NCBI GenBank assembly: GCA_023142805.1
Contig: JAGLIU010000032.1
Location: 1 to 10,119 of the forward strand
Source of the DNA: Candidatus Omnitrophota bacterium
GTDB lineage: Bacteria > Omnitrophota > Gorgyraeia > Tantalellales > Tantalellaceae
Reading direction: 5' to 3'
DNA length: 10,119 bases
A program made the translations under genes and the position numbers. Under the pieces are notes generated by a model. That model was not told where the DNA came from. It ran no database searches and saw only the letters and a list, made by a program, of their open reading frames with translations. Shown piece by piece: positions 1-6,309 of the stretch (within the stretch, counting starts at the first letter, position 1; the number at the start of each line of letters is the position of its first letter).

Positions 1-59
1 GTTTTTTTTATCGTTGGTTCATATTTTTTCATCATTTTGTCTAAATCAGTTTTCTTCAT
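1..59 (-). CDS. 5' fragment of an unidentified protein, cut by the window edge
   Basis: An ATG at 57-59 on the minus strand opens a frame that stays open to the window edge. It gives 19 codons beginning MKKTDLDKMMKKYEP. A good Shine-Dalgarno site (AGGAG) lies about five bases upstream, and the start is only 18 bases after the lpxA stop, so the gene is almost certainly co-transcribed with lpxA. The visible peptide is lysine-rich and probably helical. The KKYEP segment faintly recalls the first region of some sigma-70 family proteins, but 19 residues are too few to assign a function. I am fairly confident that a gene starts here, but not of what it encodes. Confidence 0.6.
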   Translation of the reverse strand, partial: MKKTDLDKMMKKYEPTIKK

Positions 60-77
60 TTTTTCTCCTTTTTTTTA

Positions 78-872
78 TCATTCGAAAAATTCTTCCCCGC
101 TAAATCTTATTTTGCATATTCCCCGTTTGGATCCTTCTATAAATTCAACCAAGCTCTTTATCTCTTCGGACTTTAAGGTCTCTTTAATTTTTGAAAGAGC
201 TTCTTCTTTACTCTTTCCTGAAATAAAAAGCAATCTATACGCTTCTTTGATCTCTTTGATAACTTCCCTTTTTATTCCGGCACGCCTCAAACCTACAAGA
301 TTAACCCCTCGTATCACAGAAGGTCCCCTGACAAGCATAAAAGGGGGCACATCTTTGTTAACTCCGGTAAATCCGCCTATCATCGCATGCGTCCCTATAC
401 GGCAAAATTGATGAAAAACAACATTCCCGGAAATAAAAGCTCCATCATCCACCTGAACATACCCCGCCAACAATGCTCCATTAGCGATTATCACATTATT
501 TCCTATGGAACAATTGTGACCTATATGCGACTGCACCATAAGAAAATTATTATCCCCTATAACGGTCGCTGACCCTTTTTTTGTTCCTCTGTGTATTGTA
601 ACCTGCTCTCTTATGACATTATCTTTCCCGATACGGGTAAATGTCTCATCTCCTTTATAAACAAGATCCTGAGGCTCGTTACCTATAACCGCGCCCATAT
701 GGATCGTAGTCCCCGTTTCTATCGTGGTTCCTTTGCAAACATACACGTTGGACATAATGTTCACATTAGGACCAATACTTACACCACCTTCAATTATCGA
801 CCCCGGCCCTATCCTGGCGGTCGGATCGATCTCGGCTTCCGTACTGACTATCGCTGTTTTATGTATATTCAT
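78..872 (-). CDS. lpxA: acyl-[ACP]--UDP-N-acetylglucosamine O-acyltransferase LpxA
   Basis: LpxA carries out the first step of lipid A synthesis in the cytoplasm, moving a 3-hydroxyacyl chain from acyl carrier protein to UDP-GlcNAc. The 264-residue product has the usual length (E. coli 262). Residues 1-185 form a left-handed beta-helix of hexapeptide repeats (for example IGPGSI, IGDNNF, IGNNVI). The tail from about 190 is helical, with NLVGLRR at 191-197 matching the conserved Asn198 and Arg204 region of E. coli. The signature HRGT is at 94-97. The catalytic His is H119 (matching E. coli His125), with H116 and H154 matching His122 and His160. The position of E. coli His144 is Tyr138 here. Gly167 matches E. 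coli Gly173, which is associated with long acyl chains; that is only a hint of chain length. The start has an AAGGG site about six bases upstream. It lies last but one in the visible operon, 55 bases after the HAMP gene. Confidence 0.96.
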   Translation of the reverse strand: MNIHKTAIVSTEAEIDPTARIGPGSIIEGGVSIGPNVNIMSNVYVCKGTTIETGTTIHMGAVIGNEPQDLVYKGDETFTRIGKDNVIREQVTIHRGTKKGSATVIGDNNFLMVQSHIGHNCSIGNNVIIANGALLAGYVQVDDGAFISGNVVFHQFCRIGTHAMIGGFTGVNKDVPPFMLVRGPSVIRGVNLVGLRRAGIKREVIKEIKEAYRLLFISGKSKEEALSKIKETLKSEEIKSLVEFIEGSKRGICKIRFSGEEFFE

Positions 873-927
873 CTTAACCCTTTTCTACCAAAAGCGAATC
901 TGCCCTTGATGAACCCCGTTTGCTTTT

Positions 928-1338
928 TCAAGCGTTACTTCTCTCCAGTTTATCTACCAGATCATTTATCACATCCGCTATAGGCGCGAGATCATGATCC
1001 TTATTAACCGCGAGTCTTACAGAATAATCTCCCTCATCTATCGCTTTTATATCCTCTTCTAATCGTTCCAAAGGCGCGACAAATCTAAACGATAACACAA
1101 CCGCCCACGCTAAAAGAACAAAAAACCCAATAGGCAGCCCTATCAGGAGTATAGTATTTATTGTCTGTATAACAGGCATAAGATCCCTCGCGATCAGATC
1201 AGGAAGTCCCATTTGCTCCGCCATTACTGTAAAAATGAAATAGTATAAACAGCCGCCAACGACTACAGTCGGAACTAGCATCGAAAGTATAAGTATGAAA
1301 AGATAACGTGATTGTAAGGATCTGTTTAAATATTTGAT
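928..1338 (-). CDS. small HAMP-domain membrane protein without an output domain, apparent ATC start
   Basis: The frame encodes two membrane segments and a HAMP linker and then stops. From the ATC at 1336-1338 the product is 136 residues: a short basic N-terminus, a membrane segment at about 12-39, a short periplasmic loop at about 40-60 (containing AEQMGLPDL), a second membrane segment at about 61-85, and HAMP at about 86-133, with the conserved Pro in FVAPLERL and a DEGDYSVRL stretch. There is no kinase, cyclase or methyl-accepting domain. The first ATG in frame is at 1279-1281, inside the first membrane segment and without a ribosome site. A strong GGAGGT lies six bases before the ATC, and no ATG, GTG, TTG or CTG occurs between them, so I prefer the ATC. 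The gene overlaps the DUF3047 gene by 13 bases, which fits translational coupling. A sequence error changing ATG to ATC is possible. The shorter alternative is 928-1281, 117 residues. Confidence 0.8.
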   Translation of the reverse strand: MKYLNRSLQSRYLFILILSMLVPTVVVGGCLYYFIFTVMAEQMGLPDLIARDLMPVIQTINTILLIGLPIGFFVLLAWAVVLSFRFVAPLERLEEDIKAIDEGDYSVRLAVNKDHDLAPIADVINDLVDKLERSNA

Positions 1339-2087
1339 AGCTTCACCTCCGTCTCAACTTTATTCCTACCTTCTTTATTCCCTAAATACCCCATGGATAC
1401 ATTCTTATAATACGCGACAGCTCTTGAATCTGTACTATCAGAATCTGTCATAAACGATATTGCCATTACATCTTTTTTTAACGGCTCTTCAAAAAATCTC
1501 ATATAATCGTCCGAGACATCTCTTTCTTCATGACGCCATTCTCCTGATACACCGGACTCCAAAACCACTACTTTAACATTCTTAGTATATGGACTTTTGA
1601 CAACCGTATCTTTTGGTACTTCCTTCGTCCAAACATATTGTATAGCTTTTGCCTTTGGTAAAAAACGCGCGTAAAAAACAACATACATTTGAGCGGCAAA
1701 ATCAAAACTTTCTTTGTTTTTTAGATCTTCTTTAGATCCACCCTCCGGAAACTCTTCGATCTTCCAATCCCAGCTAATAAAGGGCCTGCGTTCACACTTT
1801 AAACTCTGCCGGTAAAAAAGAGCCGAAGCGGAATTCTCACTCACAGCCTTTACACATTTGATACTGTCCTGATCTGATAAACTATATTCTGTTTCATGCC
1901 TGGAAAGTTTTTTTTCATCCCACTGATCCAACTCATCCACAGAATTAAAAGCAAACGTTTTTATCTCATCATACTCAGCAACACTGACCAGTCTCTCAAC
2001 TATTAAGAACCTGTATATCAAAAACGCGATAATACCAACAACAGCTATAAGGAAAACAACTTTAAAATATTTCCTGAACTGCTTCAC
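1326..2087 (-). CDS. DUF3047 domain protein with an N-terminal membrane anchor
   Basis: The 253-residue product has a basic N-terminus and one membrane segment at about 9-30, so the rest is probably periplasmic. Residues 42-235 match the DUF3047 pattern as I know it: LFYRQSL, then SWDWKIEEFP, FDFAAQMYVVF, AIQYVWTKE, a central VVVLESG and GEWRHEERDV, and MAISFMTDSDSTDSRAVAYY near the end. The function of the family is not established; the fold is predicted to be all-beta and may bind a carbohydrate or another envelope ligand, which is inference. The start codon is GTG at 2085-2087, with a modest AAGGT site about nine bases upstream. It sits 13 bases after the DUF4870-like gene and overlaps the HAMP gene downstream, so the three are transcribed together. 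The family call is firm and the role is unknown. Confidence 0.85.
   Translation of the reverse strand: MKQFRKYFKVVFLIAVVGIIAFLIYRFLIVERLVSVAEYDEIKTFAFNSVDELDQWDEKKLSRHETEYSLSDQDSIKCVKAVSENSASALFYRQSLKCERRPFISWDWKIEEFPEGGSKEDLKNKESFDFAAQMYVVFYARFLPKAKAIQYVWTKEVPKDTVVKSPYTKNVKVVVLESGVSGEWRHEERDVSDDYMRFFEEPLKKDVMAISFMTDSDSTDSRAVAYYKNVSMGYLGNKEGRNKVETEVKLSNI
1345..1350 (-). promoter_or_regulatory. Shine-Dalgarno site for the HAMP gene
   Basis: GGAGGT on the minus strand lies inside the 3' end of the DUF3047 gene and six bases before an ATC codon in the HAMP frame. It is one of the strongest ribosome sites in the window and is what decides the upstream start. A GTG that overlaps this site is in a different frame and meets a stop after six codons. 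Confidence 0.6.
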
Positions 2088-2100
2088 TTAAATACCTTTT

Positions 2101-2406
2101 TTATATTTTTATTTTTTCCGCTAGACTCCCAACTATAGGCATTTCCCATTTATTCCCCACTAAAACCTGTACAATGCCAATAATGGATAACAACCCACAG
2201 ACGATCACCCCCAGCACATTAATAAGTCCGCCAAATAAAGGCAATACACTCACAACCGCTATAGCGATCTCGATAATAAACAACATAAGGCCTTGACGAG
2301 CATGAAATTTTGTAAATTCATCCTTATCTTTTGATAATACCGGAATAAGACAAAATACCCAAACATACGAGAGCGCCGCGAACAAATTTTTCTTTCCGTC
2401 TTCCAT
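2101..2406 (-). CDS. DUF4870/Tic20-like small membrane protein
   Basis: The 101-residue product has three predicted membrane segments at about 8-25, 39-58 and 60-83, and a short cytoplasmic tail. The segment KFHARQGLMLF after the first helix is the hallmark of DUF4870/Tic20-like proteins, in which residues like these sit between helices one and two. The function of bacterial members is unknown; the name comes from a plastid import component and does not imply transport. I chose the ATG at 2404-2406 because an A/G-rich site (AAGGGGGG) precedes it by three bases and because the family usually starts close to this point. The frame is open further to a TTG at 2520, but that would start inside the promoter. 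It is the first gene after the promoter at 2493-2520, with a leader of about 80 bases. Confidence 0.82.
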   Translation of the reverse strand: MEDGKKNLFAALSYVWVFCLIPVLSKDKDEFTKFHARQGLMLFIIEIAIAVVSVLPLFGGLINVLGVIVCGLLSIIGIVQVLVGNKWEMPIVGSLAEKIKI

Positions 2407-2492
2407 TTTCCCCCCTTTTACTGATCCCATTACCATACTTTCAAAAAAAACAATCGGATCGAGATTTAATGATGCATATGTGTAACAAGTAT

Positions 2493-2520
2493 ATTCTATT
2501 ATTATTAAAAGAAATGTCAA
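2493..2520 (-). promoter_or_regulatory. sigma-70-like promoter of the DUF4870-DUF3047-HAMP-lpxA operon
   Basis: On the minus strand a perfect -35 box TTGACA (2520-2515) is followed after 16 bases by TAGAAT (2498-2493), five of six matches to the -10 consensus. The spacer is AT-rich. Transcription would start near 2486 and give a leader of about 80 bases before the ATG at 2406. All downstream gaps to lpxA are 55 bases or less, so this one promoter could serve the whole set. Confidence 0.65.
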
Positions 2521-2670
2521 TGTCTAGTTCTATAGTTAGTAATAACAGTATCAAACGGATCAAACACTCTCAATTTTATCATAGTAGGAAACCGAGAACG
2601 CAACGTCCGAGGAAATGTAAAAATCTCCTAACCCTATCCGTGCCCCCAATTTTAGAGGCTAATCCTCCAA

Positions 2671-2790
2671 CCTTCCGACTTTCCCCCCTTAATCCTTTCC
2701 TATGACTCTTCCTGACTCTCTAACTCCCTGACTCTTTGCCCCTCTGACTCTTTGACTCTTTACTCTTAGCCCCTAGCCTCTAGCCTTTGA
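2671..2790. repeat. degenerate short tandem repeat array 1
   Basis: The plus strand is strongly pyrimidine-biased and the minus strand is built of units such as GAGTCAAA, GAGTCAGG and GAGTTAGA. Near 2766-2788 the units change to heptamers of the GGCTARR type. Twenty bases there (2766-2785) are identical to part of array 2. A GGATTAAGG element (2687-2698) also occurs, but on the other side of the octamers than in arrays 2 and 3, so the modules are shuffled. The array lies about 40 bases beyond the porin terminator and about 150 bases upstream of the next promoter. No open frame of any quality crosses it. The 150 bases from 2521 to 2670 contain nothing I recognise. Confidence 0.8.
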
Positions 2791-2827
2791 ACCTTCGGAG
2801 AACACAACATCCCAGTTGTCCCCGCAC

Positions 2828-2864
2828 AAAAAAAACCGGCTCGCCAAAGCGAGCCGGTTTTTTT
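2828..2864. terminator. intrinsic terminator after the porin gene, potentially bidirectional
   Basis: A perfect 9-bp GC-rich stem (CCGGCTCGC at 2836-2844 and its complement at 2849-2857) closes a 4-base loop. On the minus strand it is followed by eight T, and it is flanked on the other side by seven T reading on the plus strand, so A-T pairs can lengthen the stem. It begins 20 bases after the porin stop codon. It separates the porin unit from the DUF4870 operon. Confidence 0.95.
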
Positions 2865-2884
2865 ATCTTCAAGATCAAATGACC

Positions 2885-4360
2885 TTAGAAGTTAAGTGTT
2901 ACAGTACCAACAACATCAGTTGCCGTGTCATCCTGACCTGAACCAAAATAAGCACCCGGGAAAAACATACCGGTCAAAAGACCAAACTGTACATCTTCTG
3001 TATAATCCCAAGTCAAGTTAAGATCAACTTCGCTACCGATTGATTTTTCAGTATTCTGATTAACAGCAGTAGTTACAGTCGCCCATGGTTCAGCCAACCA
3101 AAAATGCGCGTAAGCTAATTCAGCTGTTAAGCTATCTGTAGGCTCAACAACACCTTTTATGATGATCTGATGCTGATTAGTAAACGACGGAGCCGCCGCT
3201 TCATCAGTCCCATAATATACATTCTGCCACTCTCTGATAGCTGTATCAGTTTTACCTCTAAACATCGGATCCCAGCCCTGGTACTCACCAGCGGCATCAG
3301 CGGTTACATTACCCATATTTTCTTCACCTGAGTAGAAAATATATTCCGCGGAAAGAACCGGTTTCCAAGCAAAATTATCCTGGAAATAACGGCATTCTGC
3401 TATTGCGTCTATCGCGAAAGCGCTTCTTGTTCTTTCCTCAACCTGACTTTGCGCGCCAAGATAATGTCCACCCTGGTATGCACCTTCTAAAGCAACTGTC
3501 CAATCTTCAAGCGGATCAAAACTGCCGCGAAGACCGAATGTGTGAACATCATTGTCACAGTTACCATTGATAGAACTGATCAAACCCATGCCAGCCGCAC
3601 CAAGAGTACCGGTAAATCTATCCTGTTTGAAAAACCAGTAACCTTCCATTTCCGCGTTATAGTCATCAAACACATAACCGACGTTTACACCGAAAAGATT
3701 AATATCATCGTCAGCTCTTCTGTAATTCTCGTCAGCCTTCGCAAAGATAGCGTCAATTGTCCACGGATCATAATCCAATGTCGCCCTGATCGCGTCAAAA
3801 GAAGTTATCGCTGTATATTCAGGAGCATACAATGCGGCCTGTGGATTCTGCATGTTGGTTCCAATAATGAAACCTTTACCAAACCAGATATCCTGACGAC
3901 CTATTTTCAATGTAAGCGGTGAATACAGAAACTCTTTGAGTTCAATGTAAGCAAGGTCAAGAAGAATATCAAACGATGCGCCTGTACCGGGAGCAATCGC
4001 TGCCGCCGTAAACTGATCTGTAAACGGATTTGCAACTATACCAGTTTCGTCTCCAGCGCTCGCGTTGTCACCGGCACCCCATACTCTCTGGTTAACAAGG
4101 CGAACTGTACCAGCGACGTTGTCCGTAAGATCCGCGTCGATCTGTATTTCCGTTGTACTCATCAAAGATGTAGCCATATTTGTTGACTGGCTGCCCGTAT
4201 TCGCCGCAGAAGCATCATCAGCGTTAAGATCATAATTATTTCGCGCAAGACCACGTACCGTGATATCTCCGCTTACTTTCACACTCTGTGTTTCAGCATA
4301 TGCGATCGCGCTTACCGCGAAAACCAATGCCATAACACACATAACTTTAAACAATTTCAT
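2885..4360 (-). CDS. outer-membrane beta-barrel porin, alginate-export family type
   Basis: The 491-residue product has a clear Sec signal peptide, with a hydrophobic core at about 6-19 and cleavage after AYA at residue 22. Alternating polar and aromatic strands run to a C-terminal Phe (VTLNF), as expected for a protein inserted by the Bam machinery. The segment LKIGRQDIWFGKGFIIG and the later FDAIRATLDYDPWTIDAIF match the alginate-export domain pattern, in which one strand pair carries a GRQ motif. Length fits the family. The name does not prove an alginate substrate; members in uncultured phyla are best read as general or sugar-type porins. The ATG has an ideal AAGGAGGT site with short spacing, a strong promoter lies upstream, and a perfect terminator follows, so this is a single-gene, probably highly expressed unit. 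Confidence 0.88.
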   Translation of the reverse strand: MKLFKVMCVMALVFAVSAIAYAETQSVKVSGDITVRGLARNNYDLNADDASAANTGSQSTNMATSLMSTTEIQIDADLTDNVAGTVRLVNQRVWGAGDNASAGDETGIVANPFTDQFTAAAIAPGTGASFDILLDLAYIELKEFLYSPLTLKIGRQDIWFGKGFIIGTNMQNPQAALYAPEYTAITSFDAIRATLDYDPWTIDAIFAKADENYRRADDDINLFGVNVGYVFDDYNAEMEGYWFFKQDRFTGTLGAAGMGLISSINGNCDNDVHTFGLRGSFDPLEDWTVALEGAYQGGHYLGAQSQVEERTRSAFAIDAIAECRYFQDNFAWKPVLSAEYIFYSGEENMGNVTADAAGEYQGWDPMFRGKTDTAIREWQNVYYGTDEAAAPSFTNQHQIIIKGVVEPTDSLTAELAYAHFWLAEPWATVTTAVNQNTEKSIGSEVDLNLTWDYTEDVQFGLLTGMFFPGAYFGSGQDDTATDVVGTVTLNF

Positions 4361-4622
4361 TCGTTACCTCCTTCAAAGGTAAATAATTAGCACATTTCGT
4401 TATATTTAAGAACGGTGTCCTTCCCGCTCTTGTTTGTCTATATAAGTAGCGCCATTTGGTTGACAGACCCGGCATATTTTTTCAAATAGTCTATTTCCTC
4501 CCCCCTTTCTTTGCCAGAATCGGTACTGCCTCGGCGGTACAAGCGTTACACGTATAAAGAACACATACCACACCCCGACACCAAACTCCCCATGCGGAAA
4601 GTATAGGCATCAGATCAAATTC
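4361..4622 (-). other. long 5' leader of the porin gene with short open frames
   Basis: If transcription starts near 4622 as the promoter suggests, about 260 bases precede the porin ATG. The leader can form a small hairpin at 4523-4540 (GTAC arms, one C-A mismatch, CGAG loop). It also contains a 39-codon frame, 4491-4610, beginning MPILSAWGVWC and containing CNAC, which ends just after a run of six G. A different frame beyond that run contains CRVC and stays open to 4406. A second ATG frame from 4475 overlaps the porin start by 14 bases. None has a convincing ribosome site and I match the leader to no riboswitch class. Confidence 0.4.
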
Positions 4623-4628
4623 GCTTGA

Positions 4629-4656
4629 AGTATAGCATGAAACCCAAAGATGTCAA
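4629..4656 (-). promoter_or_regulatory. sigma-70-like promoter of the porin gene
   Basis: On the minus strand a perfect TTGACA (4656-4651) is followed after 16 bases by TATACT (4634-4629), five of six matches to the -10 consensus. The arrangement is nearly the same as that of the promoter at 2493-2520. It lies 35 bases beyond the stop of the PHP gene, and I see no intrinsic terminator in that gap. Initiation would be near 4622. Confidence 0.62.
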
Positions 4657-4691
4657 GCTTATCTCAACCGCAAAAACGCTTGTTAAGAGAA

Positions 4692-5342
4692 TTAAAGTTT
4701 GACGTTTTTCACAACCTCTTCGGCATTAGCTAGTATCTTTCCTTTTTCTTCTTCAGAGTCAGTTATCCCGTCTAGAAATTCCCGTTGCCTTTCTAATGTC
4801 AACAAATCTTCCGGCATATGTGTATCCGTATTGAGAACCATTTTGCATCCTGCTTCCGTACCTATATTAAAAACATGACCATTTGTTTCAGAATGCCCTC
4901 TTCTAGTAGTAATTTCAAGACAAACGCCTTTTTCAGCGGCTAACCTGGCATCTTCTAACGAAATATACCCCGGATGCGCGAGAATATCCACTCCTGCCAT
5001 TATGGCGGCCTTATTTGTGCCGGTAATCACAGGCTCTACCGGTGACTCTCCATGAGCAACCAACAATTTTGCTCCTTTTTCCCGGGCATATTTTGCCAAC
5101 TCCGAAAAAACTTCAATCGGCACATACGTGATCTCAGCCCCCGGAATAACTTCTATATCCCAATATTTATTAAGCACTTTCGCTACTTTGACAATACTTC
5201 CCAGTACCATATCAATATTGGAATGATCAACATGATCTGTTATCGCGATCGCTTTATACCCCGCGACATAAGCGCGCCGCACAAGTTCACTCGGTACCAA
5301 TACTCCATCACTAAGAAGACTATGCGTATGTAGATCTATCAT
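4692..5342 (-). CDS. PHP-domain metal-dependent phosphoesterase-like protein (histidinol-phosphatase-like)
   Basis: The product of 216 residues opens with the first PHP metal motif HTHS within MIDLHTHSLLSDG. DHVDHSN follows at about 36-42, then GAE, VAHGES, ILAHPG and a final NTDTH, which together give the His and Asp ligands of a multi-metal site. The pattern and length resemble the stand-alone group usually named histidinol phosphate phosphatase domain-containing protein. The substrate is unknown, and no histidine-synthesis genes are nearby. I chose the ATG at 5340-5342, four bases after GGAGG; the preceding ATG (5345) is almost inside that site, and a GTG at 5357 has none. The upstream leader has a small inverted repeat, ACGTT-AAC-AACGT at 5356-5368, which may be an operator or chance. 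Confidence 0.85.
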   Translation of the reverse strand: MIDLHTHSLLSDGVLVPSELVRRAYVAGYKAIAITDHVDHSNIDMVLGSIVKVAKVLNKYWDIEVIPGAEITYVPIEVFSELAKYAREKGAKLLVAHGESPVEPVITGTNKAAIMAGVDILAHPGYISLEDARLAAEKGVCLEITTRRGHSETNGHVFNIGTEAGCKMVLNTDTHMPEDLLTLERQREFLDGITDSEEEKGKILANAEEVVKNVKL

Positions 5343-5436
5343 CATTCCTCCGTCCACGTTAACAACGTTAATAATATTTCCGTCCGGTTAACTCGCGATC
5401 AATCCTTCGACCCTCCGTAAGTATATTTTCCAGAAT

Positions 5437-5672
5437 TCCCTGCCTCTCCGACTCTCAACCTCTCTAACTTTTTGACTCTCTGCCTCTCTGCTTCTCTAAC
5501 CTTCAGCATCTCTAACTCTTGACCACCCTGACTCTTTGCCCCCTTGACTTTCTGCCCCTTTGACTCTCTAACTCTTTGCCTCTCTGACTCTTTGACCCTT
5601 TGTGCCTCTCTAACTTTCGGCCCTTAATCCTTTAGCCCCTAGCCTCTAGCCCTTAGCCTCTACCCCTTTGCC
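5437..5672. repeat. degenerate short tandem repeat array 2
   Basis: Read on the minus strand, about twenty octamers close to GAGKYARA (GAGTCAAA, GAGGCAAA, GAGTTAGA and similar) follow a block of GGCTARR heptamers. The octamers keep an eight-base period with few breaks. The block at 5605-5672 matches 6488-6555 in array 3 with three mismatches in 68 bases. The array starts inside the last codons of the transglutaminase-like gene and fills the gap up to about 95 bases before the PHP start. No intrinsic terminator is visible in it. The rest of the gap (5343-5436) is the PHP leader. Confidence 0.85.
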
Positions 5673-6276
5673 CTCTAATCCGAATATCCTCAAGCCATTT
5701 ATTCAATCCTATAGAAAATCTGGATAATTTCAGTTCTTCCTCCAGCTTATATGAACTCAACTTCTTCATCGAAAACGTTTCTCTATTTTGAATATCTTCG
5801 TGAGTAAATTTTTCAATAGGGATTACCGCAAGTCGTGTAGTTGAACACCCATCCCAGTTCATATTTACCGGAAACTTTTTATTGTCCAAAGCTTTGTCCC
5901 AAGTTCCATCGACAAGAACCCAGCCGCTACTAATGTTGATCTCACAGGCAAGATGATATACTATAGGTAAATCCTTAGACAGTTCTTTTAGCTCTTCAGT
6001 GTAGTCAAGATCCTGGTCTTGCCATTTAAACGCATACGTACAATATCTTACCGGAATATCCAAAGCGGAAAACATCATCCCCAAAAAATAATGCTTAGAA
6101 ATACAAAACCCTCTATTGTTTTTGAGCATCAACTTCGGGCCATCTGCCAACTTAAACTGCTCCAGAACGATCGCGAAAGGAATATCCCGTATTTTCTCGA
6201 ATATTCTTACGCGACTTTCTTCCGGGGTTAACCCTGTCGTCCACTCTCGCAATTTAAACTCAACAATGTTCTTCAT
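5653..6276 (-). CDS. transglutaminase-like (cysteine protease fold) protein
   Basis: The 207-residue product carries a transglutaminase-like core. The probable catalytic Cys is C58 in NNRGFCISKHYF, the following helix and IPVRYCTYAF fit the core strand, His is H108 in VYHLACEI, and Asp is D123 in GWVLVDGTWD, giving a complete Cys-His-Asp triad. There is no signal peptide or membrane segment, so it is probably cytoplasmic. Stand-alone members act as peptidases or amidases as often as cross-linkers, so the substrate is open. The ATG at 6274-6276 lacks a recognisable ribosome site, unlike most genes here. The last seven residues, RGQRGRG, and the stop are encoded by the repeat array that follows, so the original 3' end was probably replaced. 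The gene stands alone between two arrays. Confidence 0.78.
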   Translation of the reverse strand: MKNIVEFKLREWTTGLTPEESRVRIFEKIRDIPFAIVLEQFKLADGPKLMLKNNRGFCISKHYFLGMMFSALDIPVRYCTYAFKWQDQDLDYTEELKELSKDLPIVYHLACEINISSGWVLVDGTWDKALDNKKFPVNMNWDGCSTTRLAVIPIEKFTHEDIQNRETFSMKKLSSYKLEEELKLSRFSIGLNKWLEDIRIRGQRGRG

Positions 6277-6309
6277 AAGTATCTACAGCGTTTACAACTC
6301 CCTGTTTCC

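Noticed and set aside
591..983. Plus-strand open frame of 130 codons
   Set aside because: It is antisense to lpxA and the end of the HAMP gene and shows no protein family pattern.
2407..2520. Longer N-terminus for the DUF4870-like protein, starting at TTG 2520
   Set aside because: The start codon would fall inside the -35 box of the promoter, and the extra 38 residues do not fit the family.
3542..3922. Plus-strand open frame of 126 codons
   Set aside because: It lies wholly inside the porin gene on the other strand, with no ribosome site and no recognisable domain; it is a shadow of the porin coding sequence.
4347..4475. A 42-codon ATG frame overlapping the porin start
   Set aside because: It has no ribosome site, its composition is not protein-like throughout, and it overlaps the porin ribosome site and start in another frame.
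4651..4685. Terminator after the PHP gene
   Set aside because: Only a 5-bp stem (CAAGC/GCTTG) with a 17-base loop and no T run was found; the promoter -35 box also lies in it.
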